Positions 12,229-24,302 of a stretch of DNA of 64,000 bases are shown here, one piece after another. A program made the position numbers and the translations under genes. Every line of letters begins with the position of its first letter. Position 1 is the first letter of the stretch. The stretch comes from Sclerotiophoma versabilis (lineage: Eukaryota > Ascomycota > Dothideomycetes > Pleosporales > Didymellaceae). The notes under the pieces were generated by a model. It was not told the origin of the DNA, did not search any database, and worked only from the letters and a program-made list of their open reading frames with translations. The stretch covers positions 558,001 to 622,000 of the forward strand of contig JAAROD010000026.1 in assembly GCA_012274445.1 (NCBI GenBank). The letters are read 5' to 3'.

Positions 12229-13665
12229 GTTGTGTTTTATAACTAGACACGAATATAGGTTGAAGGGTGTTGTCCGACAGTTGTGTATTTGTGGGGCGGG
12301 GTAGCTGGAGGGGTGCGGGCGGTTGACGTGGCGTGGATTGGTGGAGGAAAGAGCGAACGAACATAGGAACACCACTCGACTTTATCAATTCTCAGTTCAC
12401 TTACTAACGGCACCCTGATGACTTGACCAGCCCACTCTGTTCCGAGGGGCTGAGCAGCCAACGAATCTTCGAGCTCTACTCAGCCCTAAGCCATCCATAG
12501 GACGAAGATCATCTCGACCGGCTGTGACGGCCAGTTCGGTCGTAGCTGTGGCCAAGCACAGCCGCACGATCCGAACTGCTCAGCGCTTGCTTGGGCTGTC
12601 TCTCCAATCTCTGCCCGTGCTGACAGACGAGCGAGATCGCTGCCGCCACCAGCATCCTTCGTGAACCCTCGCCTGTGCCCATACTGGAGGTATCGACTCT
12701 TTTCGTGCTCCGAGTGTTGTCTACAGAGCCTCTGCGACTTTCGCACAATCTCGGCCCTCGGGCGCTGGCTCGCCGACTTGCACCGCCATAACGCGCGGAA
12801 GGCTTGTGGGGCCGAGGCTTGAGCTGAGGCGCAGCAATACCTCGCAAATGTGGCTGCGTCATTACAAACAACTTTCGCAATCTCGCAATCCTCTGCGGAC
12901 CGTCTGTAATAATAAGCTGCGTCTTATGCGGGGAATGATCGCTGTACATACAGCATTACCACAGCTCCAACGACCTCACGTCAAGCCCAATCACCGCACA
13001 GCTTTCGTGGGTCTCATGATGCCCCCTGTGGCGTCTGATCTGCACCATGGGCCACCAAGCGTGCCGGATGCGGGCGTTGAAACGCGACCACCATGACTTG
13101 AGACAACTCCAAGACGAGCACTCAGGACCCGCTTCGTATGTTTGCTTCATATCGGCACTCTCCATTACCCCTTTTCGATCTATTAGCTCCTCTTGGGACT
13201 CCTCAGATTGCCGTCTGGGGCTGTAGATGCTGCTAAATGTGCCATTCTGCCTCTAGGGGCTCGTTCACATCTCGGGTCTACCCTCAAACCAACGTGGGCT
13301 CAGATGGGTCCGGGTGCTAGCGTCATTCATGCACTCTCTCAAATGCACCCCTCGCGCTGTCGCATGAACATGTCTCGTCCAGAGCGTTCGCCCAGCCATT
13401 CGCTGCGTCTCTGCTGACTTGCTTCCTTTCTGTCTATCGTTCCGCAGGCGGGCTGTTGTTGCTAATATCATACTCCATACTTTCGTTCACCCAAACGTTC
13501 ATTTCATACCACCCTGGTGGCGGTCCTAGCAGGCTCGGACTGTACATTCCCTTCATACGATCAAACTCTCTACCACCAGCCAATTTGCAGATGTCTGGTG
13601 GAGCCATTGAGCGGCAGGAAGACTGAGAGGGGCCTACCCTGTTCGACCATCGTGAACCATACAAC
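12229..13665. other. Intergenic region with a possible small minus-strand gene
   Basis: Between divergent genes. Two minus-strand frames could form one spliced gene: 12956-13165, beginning MESADMKQTYEAG with a Trp/Arg-rich segment, and 12509-12949, with RIARLRKLFVMTQPHLRG and a basic tail. A GTGAGG donor and an AG acceptor about 86 nt apart would join them in frame. I cannot name the product and do not list it as a gene. The remainder shows nothing. Confidence 0.35.
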
Positions 13666-15270
13666 ATGATCTCCCCGAAGCACCGTAGGTGGAACGAAGA
13701 GGTGGAATACGTGGTTGTAGAGAGGGATGGTGTAGTTGAGGATGAGCAGCCGTTGGGGAGCAGTACGATACCAACACCAACCATCGACCAGATATTGTCA
13801 CGGTCATATACGAAGCGACAAGAACCTAGTGCGACGGACAATGGGGACGAAACCGACGATGAGGATGACTACCTTACACCTTCTACGACTGCCACGCCGT
13901 CATCTGGAGCACCACCACCGGTACGGATGAATTCGAGAAGGCCTCATGCATGTGGGAACTGACGTTAGCAGCTACTCATCACAATGACACTCTCGCCGAC
14001 CCAAGCTACTGTGGGAGCTTTGGCTGATAACGATCCCACAGACACTGTTGTTGTGTCGCTGCAACCACCCCCAATGCCTCACCACGATGGCGGTGGCAAT
14101 GGACGCATATCGCAGACAACAGAACACCTCCTCATCGCTGCTGGCTCGATTGGCAAGTCGCACAACACTGCAAATTTTTGATAGTTACTGACTAAGGCTA
14201 GGTGCTACGATAATTGTCGTAATGATCGTGCTGGCTTTCTACACGATGCGCAGGCGGGGGCTGTCATTCTCAGACGTAGTCAGACATGGCAAGAACCAGG
14301 TCACGCGCCGTGGCGGGGAATCTAGCTCCAAGTATGACTGGGACAACAAGCAGAACCTTGAACAGAGATACTCTGTAAGAAACGATGCGGTCTATCCGCC
14401 TCCACCAGCTGCCATGAGCTCTCGATCCGGCTCGCTCTCGTCGCAAACCCGCGTACAGCCGCTGGGCCGCAGTGATAGGTACATGAGTCCCGCTCTCGAC
14501 TTTCTATCCGACGACTGACAAAATCTAGCTTCCGCAATGGTTCTACCGACATGACGCAGCAGAGCTTCCTTGAAGATCCTCCATCGCGGATGAATTCTCA
14601 CAAGCGCAACAACAGTGCAACACCATCGTCACCTATTCTTGGAATGCAGGGCCCACGAAACAGCGACTCGACACACAACACCAGATCTATGGACGAAGAT
14701 GAAGACTATATGCAACAGCAACAAGAAGCTTCTCGACAGCCCGCGCCCCCAACATTCAAACAGTTCTTGTCGAACCGTCCATCTATCTCGCAACGTCCTG
14801 GACTTGGCGGTATGGCCAGTAGATTCAGCTGGACCAACTCTCAGGCACCGCAAACCCCCCACGATCCCAACCGCGACACAATGAACCAACCGTTGGGACG
14901 TGACAGCTTCATGACGAATCGCTCATCAATACCCCGCTTCCGCACCATCAACTCCTGGGTCAATCAGCAGTCAAACCGTGTCGAAGTGCAGAAGCTCAAG
15001 GACCAATACCGCATGACTCAAAGCTCCGCCTATTCAGATGAGGTGAATGGCGACCAGGTTCCTGAGATGCCTCTTGTGCCTAAAGCATACAAACAGACCG
15101 GCGGGCTTGCTGGAAAGGACATCAAGCACCAACGCCATGAAACCAACACATCGGTCTGCACAGCGCCAATCTTCAAGCAGCACCCAGGCACAGAAGTACG
15201 CTTCAGTACACGCAGCACCGTCCCCTCTGAGATTCTCGACATGGGCCGCAAGAACTCGGTACTGAGATAA
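13666..15270 (+). CDS. Single-pass membrane protein, uncharacterised
   Basis: Exons 13666..13920, 13972..14152, 14202..14478 and 14529..15270 give 484 aa. Residues 1-137 are Ser/Thr/Pro-rich and acidic, fitting an external segment. Residues 138-161 form one hydrophobic helix (LLIAAGSIGATIIVVMIVLA) followed at once by the basic stop MRRRG. The remaining 320 residues are polar, rich in S, R, P and Q and probably disordered and cytosolic. The second intron (14153-14201) runs from GCAAGT to CTAG, the standard GC-AG form, and its removal fuses the two halves of the membrane helix. The third intron has a CTGAC branch site. The first acceptor offers two adjacent in-frame AGs. No signal peptide is visible, so a further upstream exon is possible. 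The layout resembles fungal wall-sensor or Mid2-like proteins, but no family can be assigned. Confidence 0.65.
14153..14201 (+). other. GC-AG intron in the membrane-protein gene
   Basis: The 49-nt intron begins GCAAGT, the usual donor of GC-AG introns, has CTGAC before the acceptor and ends GGCTAG. Removing it keeps the frame across a hydrophobic helix. The nearest GT (14157) leaves the frame wrong with the available acceptors. Confidence 0.6.
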
Positions 15271-16975
15271 CAGTAGCCCTCACGGCACGCAATTTTCCTA
15301 TGAGCGTTTCTTTTTGAGTACCCCATGAGCATTTCAGCGCATCAGGGAGGACACCGACTTGGACGTGCCACAGCATACCAAGATATGAGGGACGAAAACA
15401 AGCATATATGTACGCTACTGGATTTCTTGCTATACCATGTTTGAAGCGAAGCTTGTAACTATAGCCGTCATTGTGCATACTGCTCTTGAGTTAGCGAAAA
15501 TATATTATCTACGTAATGCTATAACGACACCACACCAGCGAATTTTGCATTCCCATACCTTCTATTCATGCTGCTGTCAGATCACTGCTCGAACCCGCTC
15601 GAGGAGCCAAGTCACCCCTGTCATGCACTGTCAACATCGTGCGTTTGGAGGACACAGCCACAATGGAACAATGACGGGTGGGTTCCGTCAAACGTTAATG
15701 TTTGCTCCTACCATTCGCTCGCATTTTCAATTGCCGTCCATGATCTCCGCTGGCGCGCGCCTGGACCGGTTGTACTATGCTACATAGTGGATAGTTGAGG
15801 TTTCAGGTGCATGTTTCGAGGGTAGTCATGTCCTGAAGCTCTGAAGGGTGGATGTTGACGCGGACTTTTACGCAGCAACGCGTTTCTCAAACATGGCTCT
15901 GAGCTGGTGGACGCAGACACCTGGTTTTGTGATCAGGGGTGGTGTCGTGGCTGGATGAGACTGTCTTTTGAGAAGGCGCGTTGATCGCTGCTTCATGCAG
16001 CTAGCGTTTTTTTACCGTCAAAGAAAGCGAGGCGCGTGTTCGAATTCCTCTCTTCAACGTCTGCAAGTCTCGCTATTCTCAACAGTGGTTTGGGTAGAAA
16101 GTCTCGTTACGATCTACCCTCGTGGGCCCCAGACTGGAGTACTCCAGGCAGCCACATGGACAACGCTCGCGCGGCTGTGGCTGCCGAATGATACAAAAGA
16201 TATCCTGAAGTCGATTGACCTTTCCAATTCACAACAAACGAAAGAATCAAAACTGTGGGCTTGTACGTGGCAACAATTACGACCGTCGACCAAGTCATGT
16301 GGGGGGAGGTTGAAGGTATAGTGCAGGATACCTTGATTAAGTGGTGGAATGCACTCTTAGCTCTCAGAAGTATCACACCGAATGCGTCCTGGAGGCTCGT
16401 TTGTGGTAGTGTCACTGATGAGCGCTTTTCCTAATTCTCACAGTGACTTCGCGGTATGCTATCAAGGTATGGCCAGAAAATAATGTACGAGATGCGATAA
16501 GAGGACTTGCGATCCCTCGCGAAGGATGCTTGCCACGCACACTTCCAAGTCCGGAAGATCCTTATAGTTATTACTATCTTCATCGGTTGCTGAAACTGGA
16601 CGGTCTTGCAGATTATTGGAAGCATGTTCTCGAAGATTCTGGGGCACTCCGAGTTGAAGTCCCGTGGCAGGAGCTGTTGCGCGTGACGCCGTCAAACGGT
16701 CACTACTGAATCCTTGAAGACTATTATGTTGAGGGGCTGATACATAACTATAAGGATGTACTGGAACGTGTAGTGACTTGGAAACCTACCTAAATCAGGT
16801 AGGCTACCATCTTCACCAAAAGTATCCGAGGACAATCGACGTCGCTTAATATGTAGTATCTCGTTTATTGTACAATCTATCTTGCAGCTTAGAGTTGTTA
16901 CAATCACAGCTCCCAAGCGCTCTAGTTAAGGGTGAAATACCATGCAACCACGCAGCAGTCAGTCTAGGCCGCAGC
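15271..16975. other. Gene-poor stretch
   Basis: About 1.7 kb with only short frames. A plus-strand frame at 16443-16709 (88 codons, with PSPEDPYSYYYLHRLLKLDG) looks more protein-like than the rest but has no recognised domain and may be a gene fragment. No repeats or RNA genes were found. Confidence 0.4.
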
Positions 16976-18299
16976 TTACGCCTCCTTGGTGGTCCTCACT
17001 CTATGTACAGTCGAAGATCTCTTGGCGGACCTTGAAAGCCTCGAAACAACCAACATCCCAAGTCTATGAGCTTTGGCCAGTACACCTGGACTCAAAGCTT
17101 GCCGAGATTCAACATCTCGACACCGCCTCATGCGGAACATTTCAATCATCAGACCAGGCCCGAAACTCGTCGCAACCACATCGTCTCGGCCCTGGCCCAT
17201 TCTCCTCAGCTTATCCAGCACAATAAGAACAGTTGGACTGGATGAGTTGCCGCAGTTCTGGTACACATCGAGGGAGGCTCGAATGTGGTCGTCGGTGAGG
17301 TTCATAGCCTGCTGCGCACCTTTTAGAATCGCGACGCCGCCTGGATGGACGGCCCAGTCGAAGGTCGTTGGGTCGAGAGATACGCCAGTCGGGTTGCAGA
17401 TCTGGTCGAACATCGAGCTTATGGCGCCGACAGTGGCTTTCGGCACCTCTTTGGTAATGGTGGCTATCATACCATTCGGGCTGACAGAGTACGACATGTG
17501 ATCTTTCGTTTCTGGGATTATTGCGCTTCCCCATTCCTGCAACTCGTAGATGGGCTTCTGCTCGTCTCTCATGGCTAATCCATTGCACACTACCAGGGCA
17601 GCTGAGGCGTCTGAGAAAAGTGCCGGAGCGATGTGCAAGTTCTCGCTGTCTTTGCAGGCAGCTTGCAGCTCAGCTCTGAGGAACAGACTGCATATTTCAG
17701 TCGCAAAGACCAGTACCCGAGCTGGTCTCCCTCTTGACGACGCAGCCGCAGCGAGGTTTGCGGCTTCACGAAGTGCTGAAAGACCACCAGCACATCCAAC
17801 ACCATGTATCAGTGTTCTTTGCACATCGGCAGATAGTTGAAGCTTCTGGCTGACGAAGAGGTCGTAGCCTGGACTTCCTTGGTCGGTACATGTGACTGCT
17901 ACAACATGGGTGATGTCTGCCGCTGACAGTTGTGCTTCTCTCATTGCCTTGCTGCTTGCCGCTACTGCGAGGTCGACACCCGTTGTCCTGAAGATTCGCG
18001 ACAGCTCGTCGATATTTGGAGGTGTTGCGTCATCTTTGGTCCATGTGGTGTAGTCAAAGATCGTGGGACGTGATAGGATGTGGGTGTTTTGGTTGACATG
18101 CAACAGTCTTTGAAATCTAAGCACATATTAGCATTCGATACCCATACAGCTTTCAGATTGTTTCTTACCCTGGTGATGTGATGTATTCAGGGACTAGTCT
18201 TGTGATGAGAGCAGCGAACTGCTCTTGTGTTTGGGAGTGTTGAGGGTACTCGTGAGCCAGGCCCGTAATGTAGACCGAGTTGGTCTGGTAGGCAATCAT
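16976..18299 (-). CDS. Type III polyketide synthase (chalcone synthase-like)
   Basis: Homodimeric ketosynthase that condenses malonyl-CoA on a CoA starter; fungal members make alkylresorcinols, pyrones or related phenolics. Two exons, complement(join(16976..18116,18169..18299)), give 423 aa. The first exon carries the N-terminal YITGLAHEYP motif, and the 52-nt intron starts GTAAGA. The catalytic triad is intact: Cys152 in HGVGCAGG, His301 in WAVHPGG and Asn334 in YQNCGNSSS. The usual GFGPG loop reads SFGPGLMIEM. Length is normal for the family. No P450, methyltransferase or transporter is adjacent, so it is probably a stand-alone enzyme or part of a dispersed pathway. The starter unit and product cannot be read from the sequence. 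Confidence 0.9.
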
Positions 18300-20201
18300 A
18301 ATGGAAGTCTTAACGGAACGAAACTATGTGAACAAATCTAGGGTATGAACCGAGTAAGTCTATTGAATAACAATGTTGTTGTGGGAAGCCAGACAGCGCA
18401 TAATCAAACTTCATATATGGTGAACAGTCGTCTAAAAGTGCTTGGAGGAACCACCCTATAGGCAAGTGTCATCACGACTAGAGGGGCTGAGTGCCGTGAC
18501 TGGTGAGGAATAGGGTGTAGCGTAGAGAAAGTTGTTCGAGTGTCCAATATTCCAGGCTACAATTCGCTTGCCATTACCAGTAAAGGTAAGAAGCGTGAAG
18601 AGGCCGTCGAGAGGGCCATGTAGAGGGAATATTGGTGCCGATAGATGATTTGTATTGCCGTATTGATGCTCGGTCAATGCAGGAATAGAAATCATTACTG
18701 TTCAGCGTCGGTCGACCCAAAAAAACCGAAGGATGGCAGTGAAGACTATGTCCAATGATAGTTTGAAACAGCATTCGCCCCAAGAGGCCGCATATAGTAG
18801 GACCAGGCACAGCCATCTCCTTGCATTCACTGAGCTGGCCAAGCCGGATCTGAGCGCAGAGTGGCTGTTCTTGGTGAAATGAAATGTGACTAAGAAGCCA
18901 TCGTCGCTTTTGCCTATTCGAACGTACGAAGTCAGATCTTTTCACCGCGCATCCAATGGAGGTCTCGAGTCACATCAGAGACTAGTGTCGCGGCGAGTAG
19001 GAGTGTGCAACCTGGAAGTGCTTCGGACAAGGCCTCCAGGAGGTTGCTGCTGACTAGCAGATGTAGCCAGTAAGGTCTGCGAGTTTACAAGCATCTAGCT
19101 TTTAGCAGACTTAGTGCATCGAGATGCGTCATGTCGTCTCAGTCAGACCAAGTCAATTTAGATCCGAGAAATGTTCTCAGCCTCCACAGCCGCACCAAAC
19201 ACCGAATCTGCAGATGTCGTTCTGCGGCTGCAGCCGCCGTGCATGCTCGGCTACGGAGATGTTCGCCAGTGAATGTCAGTACTCTACCTTCGATGCGAAA
19301 TGTATCGAAAGTGTGCGTGACGATAAGAAGGACTTGCTGGAGTTCCTGAGGTCGCGACAATGGTGTAGGCCGTGGCATTACGGTGATTGCAGTGCAATTA
19401 CAGGTCACAGTGTTCGCAACCAAGTCGTGACAATCTTGCAGGCGCCTGATGGCAATGTTTCTGCCTAAGCTGAGTGAATCTAAGGCCTTCCTTCAGCGAT
19501 TGGTGGACTGATCGCACCCTCGTCCTTCGGAGAGGAAGTCGTCGCCTTGTGCTAGAGGGACTGCGCCTCGCAGGGGTGCAGTGCGCTCGAATGGGAGTTC
19601 CACGTGCATGAGCTGACGGCGAACACTGTACGGCTCATTGCGCATGGTAAGGTGTTGATGTAGCCGGCAGGGCTGAGGCTTACACTGAGCGACAGGTACA
19701 GCGCGGTCAACGGATTCATTGGAGCACTAGAAAGAAGTTAGCGGGAAACCTGCCTATCAATTGACAGTTCAGGAATAGATCTGACCTGCGATTCGTCGAT
19801 TAGTGAGCCTCCTGTGTGTGGCGTGCTGTGTCTTACACACCGGGGCCTCCAATCTACCCCATCAAGACTAGTGCGCGAGAACAGTTCGCGAAAATAGTTT
19901 ATTACAGCATAGTGCTCACGTGCTGCTCACAAAACATCCCTGGGCGTGGAATCGAGTCCGAGACAGTGCATGGTGATTTAAACGAGGCAGAGCCGCCTGA
20001 ACAATCTTGAAGGGGTTGCGGAAGGCCTTGTAGTCGAACAATGGGGACGTACAATTACAAGCACGCACCTGTACATCAACAAGTGCAGTGTACACACCAG
20101 TAAGTTAACGTTAAATCGAACGATGTGATCGATGCTGATGGATCAATGGCAGTGATGAGAGGCACGTTCCAGGATCCGAAAAGGAACAGTCGGCTATACG
20201 G
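18300..20201. other. Gene-poor stretch
   Basis: About 1.9 kb upstream of the PKS. Frames of 60-120 codons occur on both strands without domains. The longest run with protein-like composition is 19124-19468 on the plus strand (114 codons). I see no repeats, tRNA or transposon ends. Confidence 0.45.
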
Positions 20202-20918
20202 ATGTACTTGTGTCTGCCTTGGGAGCTTCGCCATTACATACATACCTTTTGTGTACAGGGTCCTTACGACAACGAAGTCATCGTTCGCGGAGTAGGCAGG
20301 AGCAAGCCACCAGCTCTGCTTGTACGGCAGTCCACCGGCACGCGTTCGTACCAATGGACCGAGGACCCAACCTTTCTGCAGCTGAGCCCAGATCGAATCG
20401 GACTGATTGCCTCCAGGGAGGTACTCGAGACGTACTACAGAACTCGAACTTTCAAATTTGCTCACGAGGAGCTCGGATTTGTACAGTCATTTGTCGAGAC
20501 GGACAGCTTTGGTCTGTCTATGCGTCCGGCTGACCACATCCGCCGTTTGCATCTGCAAATCCAGCCTTTCAAGTACGCTCGGTTGCGGGAGCCGAAGTCG
20601 AAGGCTACTGAGGAGGCGCGGTGCAGCCGAGCACTGAAATCACTTGCAGTTCTTCAATGCCCCGGAACAATTGTTGATGTGCATGTAGATCTGGCCCAGG
20701 GTTTTTCTGACGACGAAGAGTACGAGGAACTGCTGGATGATGCTGGAGCATTTGTGTTTCAAATCATCGGGCTTCTAGATACATTGAGAAAGAGTGGGCT
20801 GAACTTAGAGTTAATGTTTGAGGGGAAGTGGGATGGAAGGGACGGGATGAAGCTGTGCAACGGCTCGGTATCTTCGCTCGATGACTGTGTAACAAAAATG
20901 AAAATCGCTTGCCAATAG
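20202..20918 (+). CDS. F-box-like orphan protein
   Basis: Intronless frame of 238 aa. It starts with MYLCLPWELRHYIHTFC, which resembles the LPxELRxxIY opening of fungal F-box-like proteins, although the motif normally sits some residues further in. The rest follows the pattern of these orphans: SREVLETYYRTRTFKF, then ADHIRRLHLQI, with an acidic loop (DDEEYEELLDD). An upstream TGA in the same frame near 20138, with no ATG between, fixes the start unless an upstream exon exists. If truly F-box, it would recruit substrates to an SCF ubiquitin ligase. Such genes are numerous and poorly conserved in moulds. Confidence 0.55.
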   Translation: MYLCLPWELRHYIHTFCVQGPYDNEVIVRGVGRSKPPALLVRQSTGTRSYQWTEDPTFLQLSPDRIGLIASREVLETYYRTRTFKFAHEELGFVQSFVETDSFGLSMRPADHIRRLHLQIQPFKYARLREPKSKATEEARCSRALKSLAVLQCPGTIVDVHVDLAQGFSDDEEYEELLDDAGAFVFQIIGLLDTLRKSGLNLELMFEGKWDGRDGMKLCNGSVSSLDDCVTKMKIACQ

Positions 20919-21681
20919 AGCAACTCATGGAATGGTTGAAGGCTCACCTCAAACCCAGCCATCGACGTTGTCACCTCATCAAAGAACTCCAAAGACACGC
21001 GATGATAATTCCCGCCTTCCAATCAAACATGCAGAGTTTTGTGACAGCCTCCAAGCTCATTGTTGGTGAGCGTGTCGACCTGCACATGTGTCTTGAGGCC
21101 ATGTATGCGTCACTATTGAACCTCACAGGAATTACGCAGTCATGTCGGAGTACTGAAGGTTCTATTGTACTTCCACAACTATAGCCGCAAGACCCGGAAC
21201 TATCATAAGCTCAAGACGCGTTATGTTCTTCAACGTCCGCTAGTGCCGTCATTGTGGCCCTAGGTACCAGAGTTCGCCGGATCCGGGCGAGTAAGAATTT
21301 GAACCTGTGAGGAGTAGGTGTGACAAACGAGTAGCGCATGGAGAACGCAGTGTATGTAGGCGTCCCAAGTGCGATTTGGCATGTTCCTGTTGAGATTGGG
21401 CATCCGCTGTCTTACTATGTGGAAAACACGATTCCTACTATCAGCCATAGAATTCATGAGATGTGGCATTCGCATGCACAAAGTTTCTGCAGCTTGTACG
21501 CATCAGGATGGTGAGCTGATAGAGCATCTGCTCGCACAAGTTGTTCAAGGTCCCACCAGTTCCACAATCAGGCATGAGGTTTGCACTTTGGTCATACCGT
21601 AAAACAACCCTCTCAGTACCGTATCATGTGGCGGAACCAATCAGCAAGCCGGTAGGGTCAATGCGCGCAGGTCCTGGAGGT
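20919..21681. other. Intergenic region
   Basis: Separates the F-box-like orphan from the 3' end of the GEN1-like gene (convergent). Short frames only; I see nothing else in it. Confidence 0.5.
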
Positions 21682-23927
21682 TCAGTCTCCGGTGAGATCA
21701 ATGCAATCTGCTGCTGCTGCTGCATTTGCCGATCGGGCTGTGGCCAGGTTTGACATGACCTGCCGAAGAGTAGCGACAGGACTTGAGGCGAAATGCTTAA
21801 TACGAGCAGCACATATCTGATCTTGTTCACTCGCAACGAGGGCAGGGTTCCCGCTTGCACTAGTAGCTTTGTTGTCGGTTGCACGAAGAGGAATGTTGGT
21901 GATAGGCTCCGAAAGAGAGGAATGACTGGTTCGTTCACGAACAGCCTCTGGTGTGTGTGGCATGCTTGGACCCCTCGACGTTGTGGATTCTGGAACCTTG
22001 CGGCCTATATGCGGTAGTTGCATGCTTACACGAATCGCGAGCGCTAGGTCTTCGCTTTCATCCGCTGATGATTCTGGTGACCCGAGATCCACTACGTTCG
22101 ACAGCGATTTCCGTGATGGTGACAGTTCTTTGAGGTGCCGTGTAGGAGGAAGGCGTAATACCGTGTCATCATCCTCATCCACATTCGACAGATCGATAAC
22201 TTCGGCCGTTGCTTGATGTTGCGCATGCGGCCTTGAAGGTGTATACTTGGGAGCTTCATTGTTGCGCTTGCCATTTAGTCGTGGTGTTTTGATTTGCAAT
22301 GAATGTGTACCAACTGGTGATGTTCGTAGTCCTTGAAGTCCAAAGTTGTCCGATTGAGAAGTGTGAGGTGCTTGAGCTACTTGCCTGCTTTTCTGTGACC
22401 TTTGCTTCTTTCTTGCAGGCGATGCTGATGCTTCATCGTCAACACTAGCACATGACTGCTCTTTGCGCTTCGAAGACTTCTGCTTTGGTGCCGACGGAGG
22501 TGGGCTGAGGACATCCGGAGGAAGAACTTGCTGGAGACAAAATGTGGGGATATCACACTCGACTCGGTGACTTTGGTCAAAAGGAACATCTCTTTTGCCT
22601 TCCCACATTCCGTCGCGTTCTCCGCCCTCGAAATCTTCCCTTCTTAATGTGGTAACGCCAAAAGGGGAGAATGTGATCTTGCGTTCTAGACGACGCACCG
22701 CCACAACTTCCTGACTTTTGCTTGCGCGCTGCTTCGTGAGCTTGATGCCATGCACGATCTCTTTCGGGCGAGAGCTATCCCTGTGCAACAACGACTGTGT
22801 GAGTAGCACTGGCCCAACCCAGTTCATGTATAACCTTCCCCAGATGTTAAAGCGGGTACTTGTAACTTCGAGTAGCTTATGTTCATCGATGTGTCGAGGG
22901 GCATTCAAGTCAAGCGACTTCTTCGAAACCAAGAGCTCGTCACTTGTGATCTTCGGTCTGTAATACTTTTGCAGGATCTTGTAATCAGGGAAGCTGGCAG
23001 GTACAGTCAAATTGCGTGCTCGGGGCTTTGTTTGGAGGAAAGCAGCCAGACGGTAGCCCCACTCCACGCAGTCTCTCTGATTGCGGCAAAGACACAGAGA
23101 CTGTGCAAGTGTTCCTTCTTTGACTGCACTCAAAGCTGTGCCTGCTCCGCATCCAGGCAGGCCGGCTGGATGGTAGTCACCACCAACGAGCATAGCAGAC
23201 AGGACCAACCCTTCGCGGTCCAAATTTAGCTTGTCCTTCAACTCTTTGGCTCGAACGACGCGAACGGTTTTGCCGCTCTTCTTCGTGTTTTCTTTGCTGC
23301 GATCCTTGTTCCCTTTCTCTTTCGCAACTCGATCGTCGTGGATCCAAAGGCTACAGCCGAACATGAGACAATCCGAGTCTTGGGACCATACGGCATCAAC
23401 AAGGCCGAGTATCTGTAGGCGTGCGCACTCTGCCTCCGCTTCGCCAGGTGCTTCTTGATATGGGATGCCGAAGCAGCGTAGCAACTGCTTTAGCAAGCGA
23501 AGTCTTTCGTAATCAATCTTTCGTCCGCCATTTCTGCCACGTTTAGCAGGAACTCCTGGACCATCAAATACAAAGATCAGCTGTATGTTGAGAGTGAGAA
23601 GCTTGCATATACGGTAAAACATCGCCTTCTCAATGCCCTGAAAGGCTGGCTCATTGGAGGCTGCGCGGGTTAGTATAGCGATGTCTACATCTCGCAAACA
23701 CGTACAGTCACGAATGGCATACACCTGTGCCATAGTTAGGTTATTGAATCGCCAATCAGCCTCGTCGACAGCGATTCGGAGAGGTCTGCCATGTTGTCTG
23801 TAATGCTCCTCCGCAAGTTGAGCAATAGGCTTGACTTCCTCGAAATCACGGATAGTATCCCACAGACTTGAATAAGTCAGCATATATTATCGAGTCCAAC
23901 AGAAATGCCGTACTCGGGGAGACCCAT
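21682..23927 (-). CDS. GEN1: GEN1/Yen1-like Holliday junction resolvase (XPG family)
   Basis: Structure-selective nuclease of the Rad2/XPG family that cuts Holliday junctions and replication intermediates. Three exons, complement(join(21682..23660,23706..23866,23914..23927)), give 717 aa. The first exon has only 14 coding bases; splicing yields the family N-terminus MGLPDLWD, which the longest open frame (starting MLTYSS) lacks. Metal-site acids are present: Asp39 (AVDEADW), Asp91 (VFDGPG), Glu132 and Glu134 (APGEAEAE), Asp153 and Asp155 (SQDSD) and Asp220 in GGDYHPAGLPGCG. That last GxGCG form points to GEN1/Yen1 rather than FEN1, EXO1 or XPG. An insert of lysine-rich sequence follows residue 170. 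The C-terminal 300 residues are polar with acidic IDLS/IDLTGD motifs that resemble SUMO-interaction sites. Both introns are short (45-47 nt). Confidence 0.88.
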
Positions 23928-24302
23928 GGCACACGGAGAAGGGCAGTCAGCACGTATATGGCCGGACGCGACTAAGCGCGATTGGCACGTTCGCGTAGAA
24001 TCCCGAATCAAGGTATGATTGTCTAGCTTTCAGCTACACGATTGGTCCCAGCACATGGCCTCTTTGTACCGCGGTCTGCATTATCTCGTTGTTGTTGATA
24101 AAAGACTGTTTTCCGGAAAGGGGCAGGCAGTGACGGAGAGAAACATCGTTGCTACCCCCAGGAAGCGGCGTGGCACGCACTAGTGGACTAGTGTGGCTTG
24201 GCATTACTGGCCTTCGAGGCAGCTACGCGCGTACCAATTACATTTACGGCTCTGATCATGTTATCAGCACCTTGACATGTCCATACCTATGTTCTTGTTG
24301 TA
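23928..24302. other. Intergenic region upstream of the GEN1-like gene
   Basis: This 375-nt spacer holds the promoter of the GEN1-like gene and the 3' flank of the AlcR-like gene, both on the minus strand. No distinct motif was noted. Confidence 0.5.

Noticed and set aside
16021..16060. Possible tRNA B box (TGTTCGAATTCC)
   Set aside because: No matching A box or stems; isolated motif.
21260..21330. Possible tRNA B box (GGTTCAAATTC on the minus strand)
   Set aside because: No A box, acceptor stem or cloverleaf could be placed upstream.
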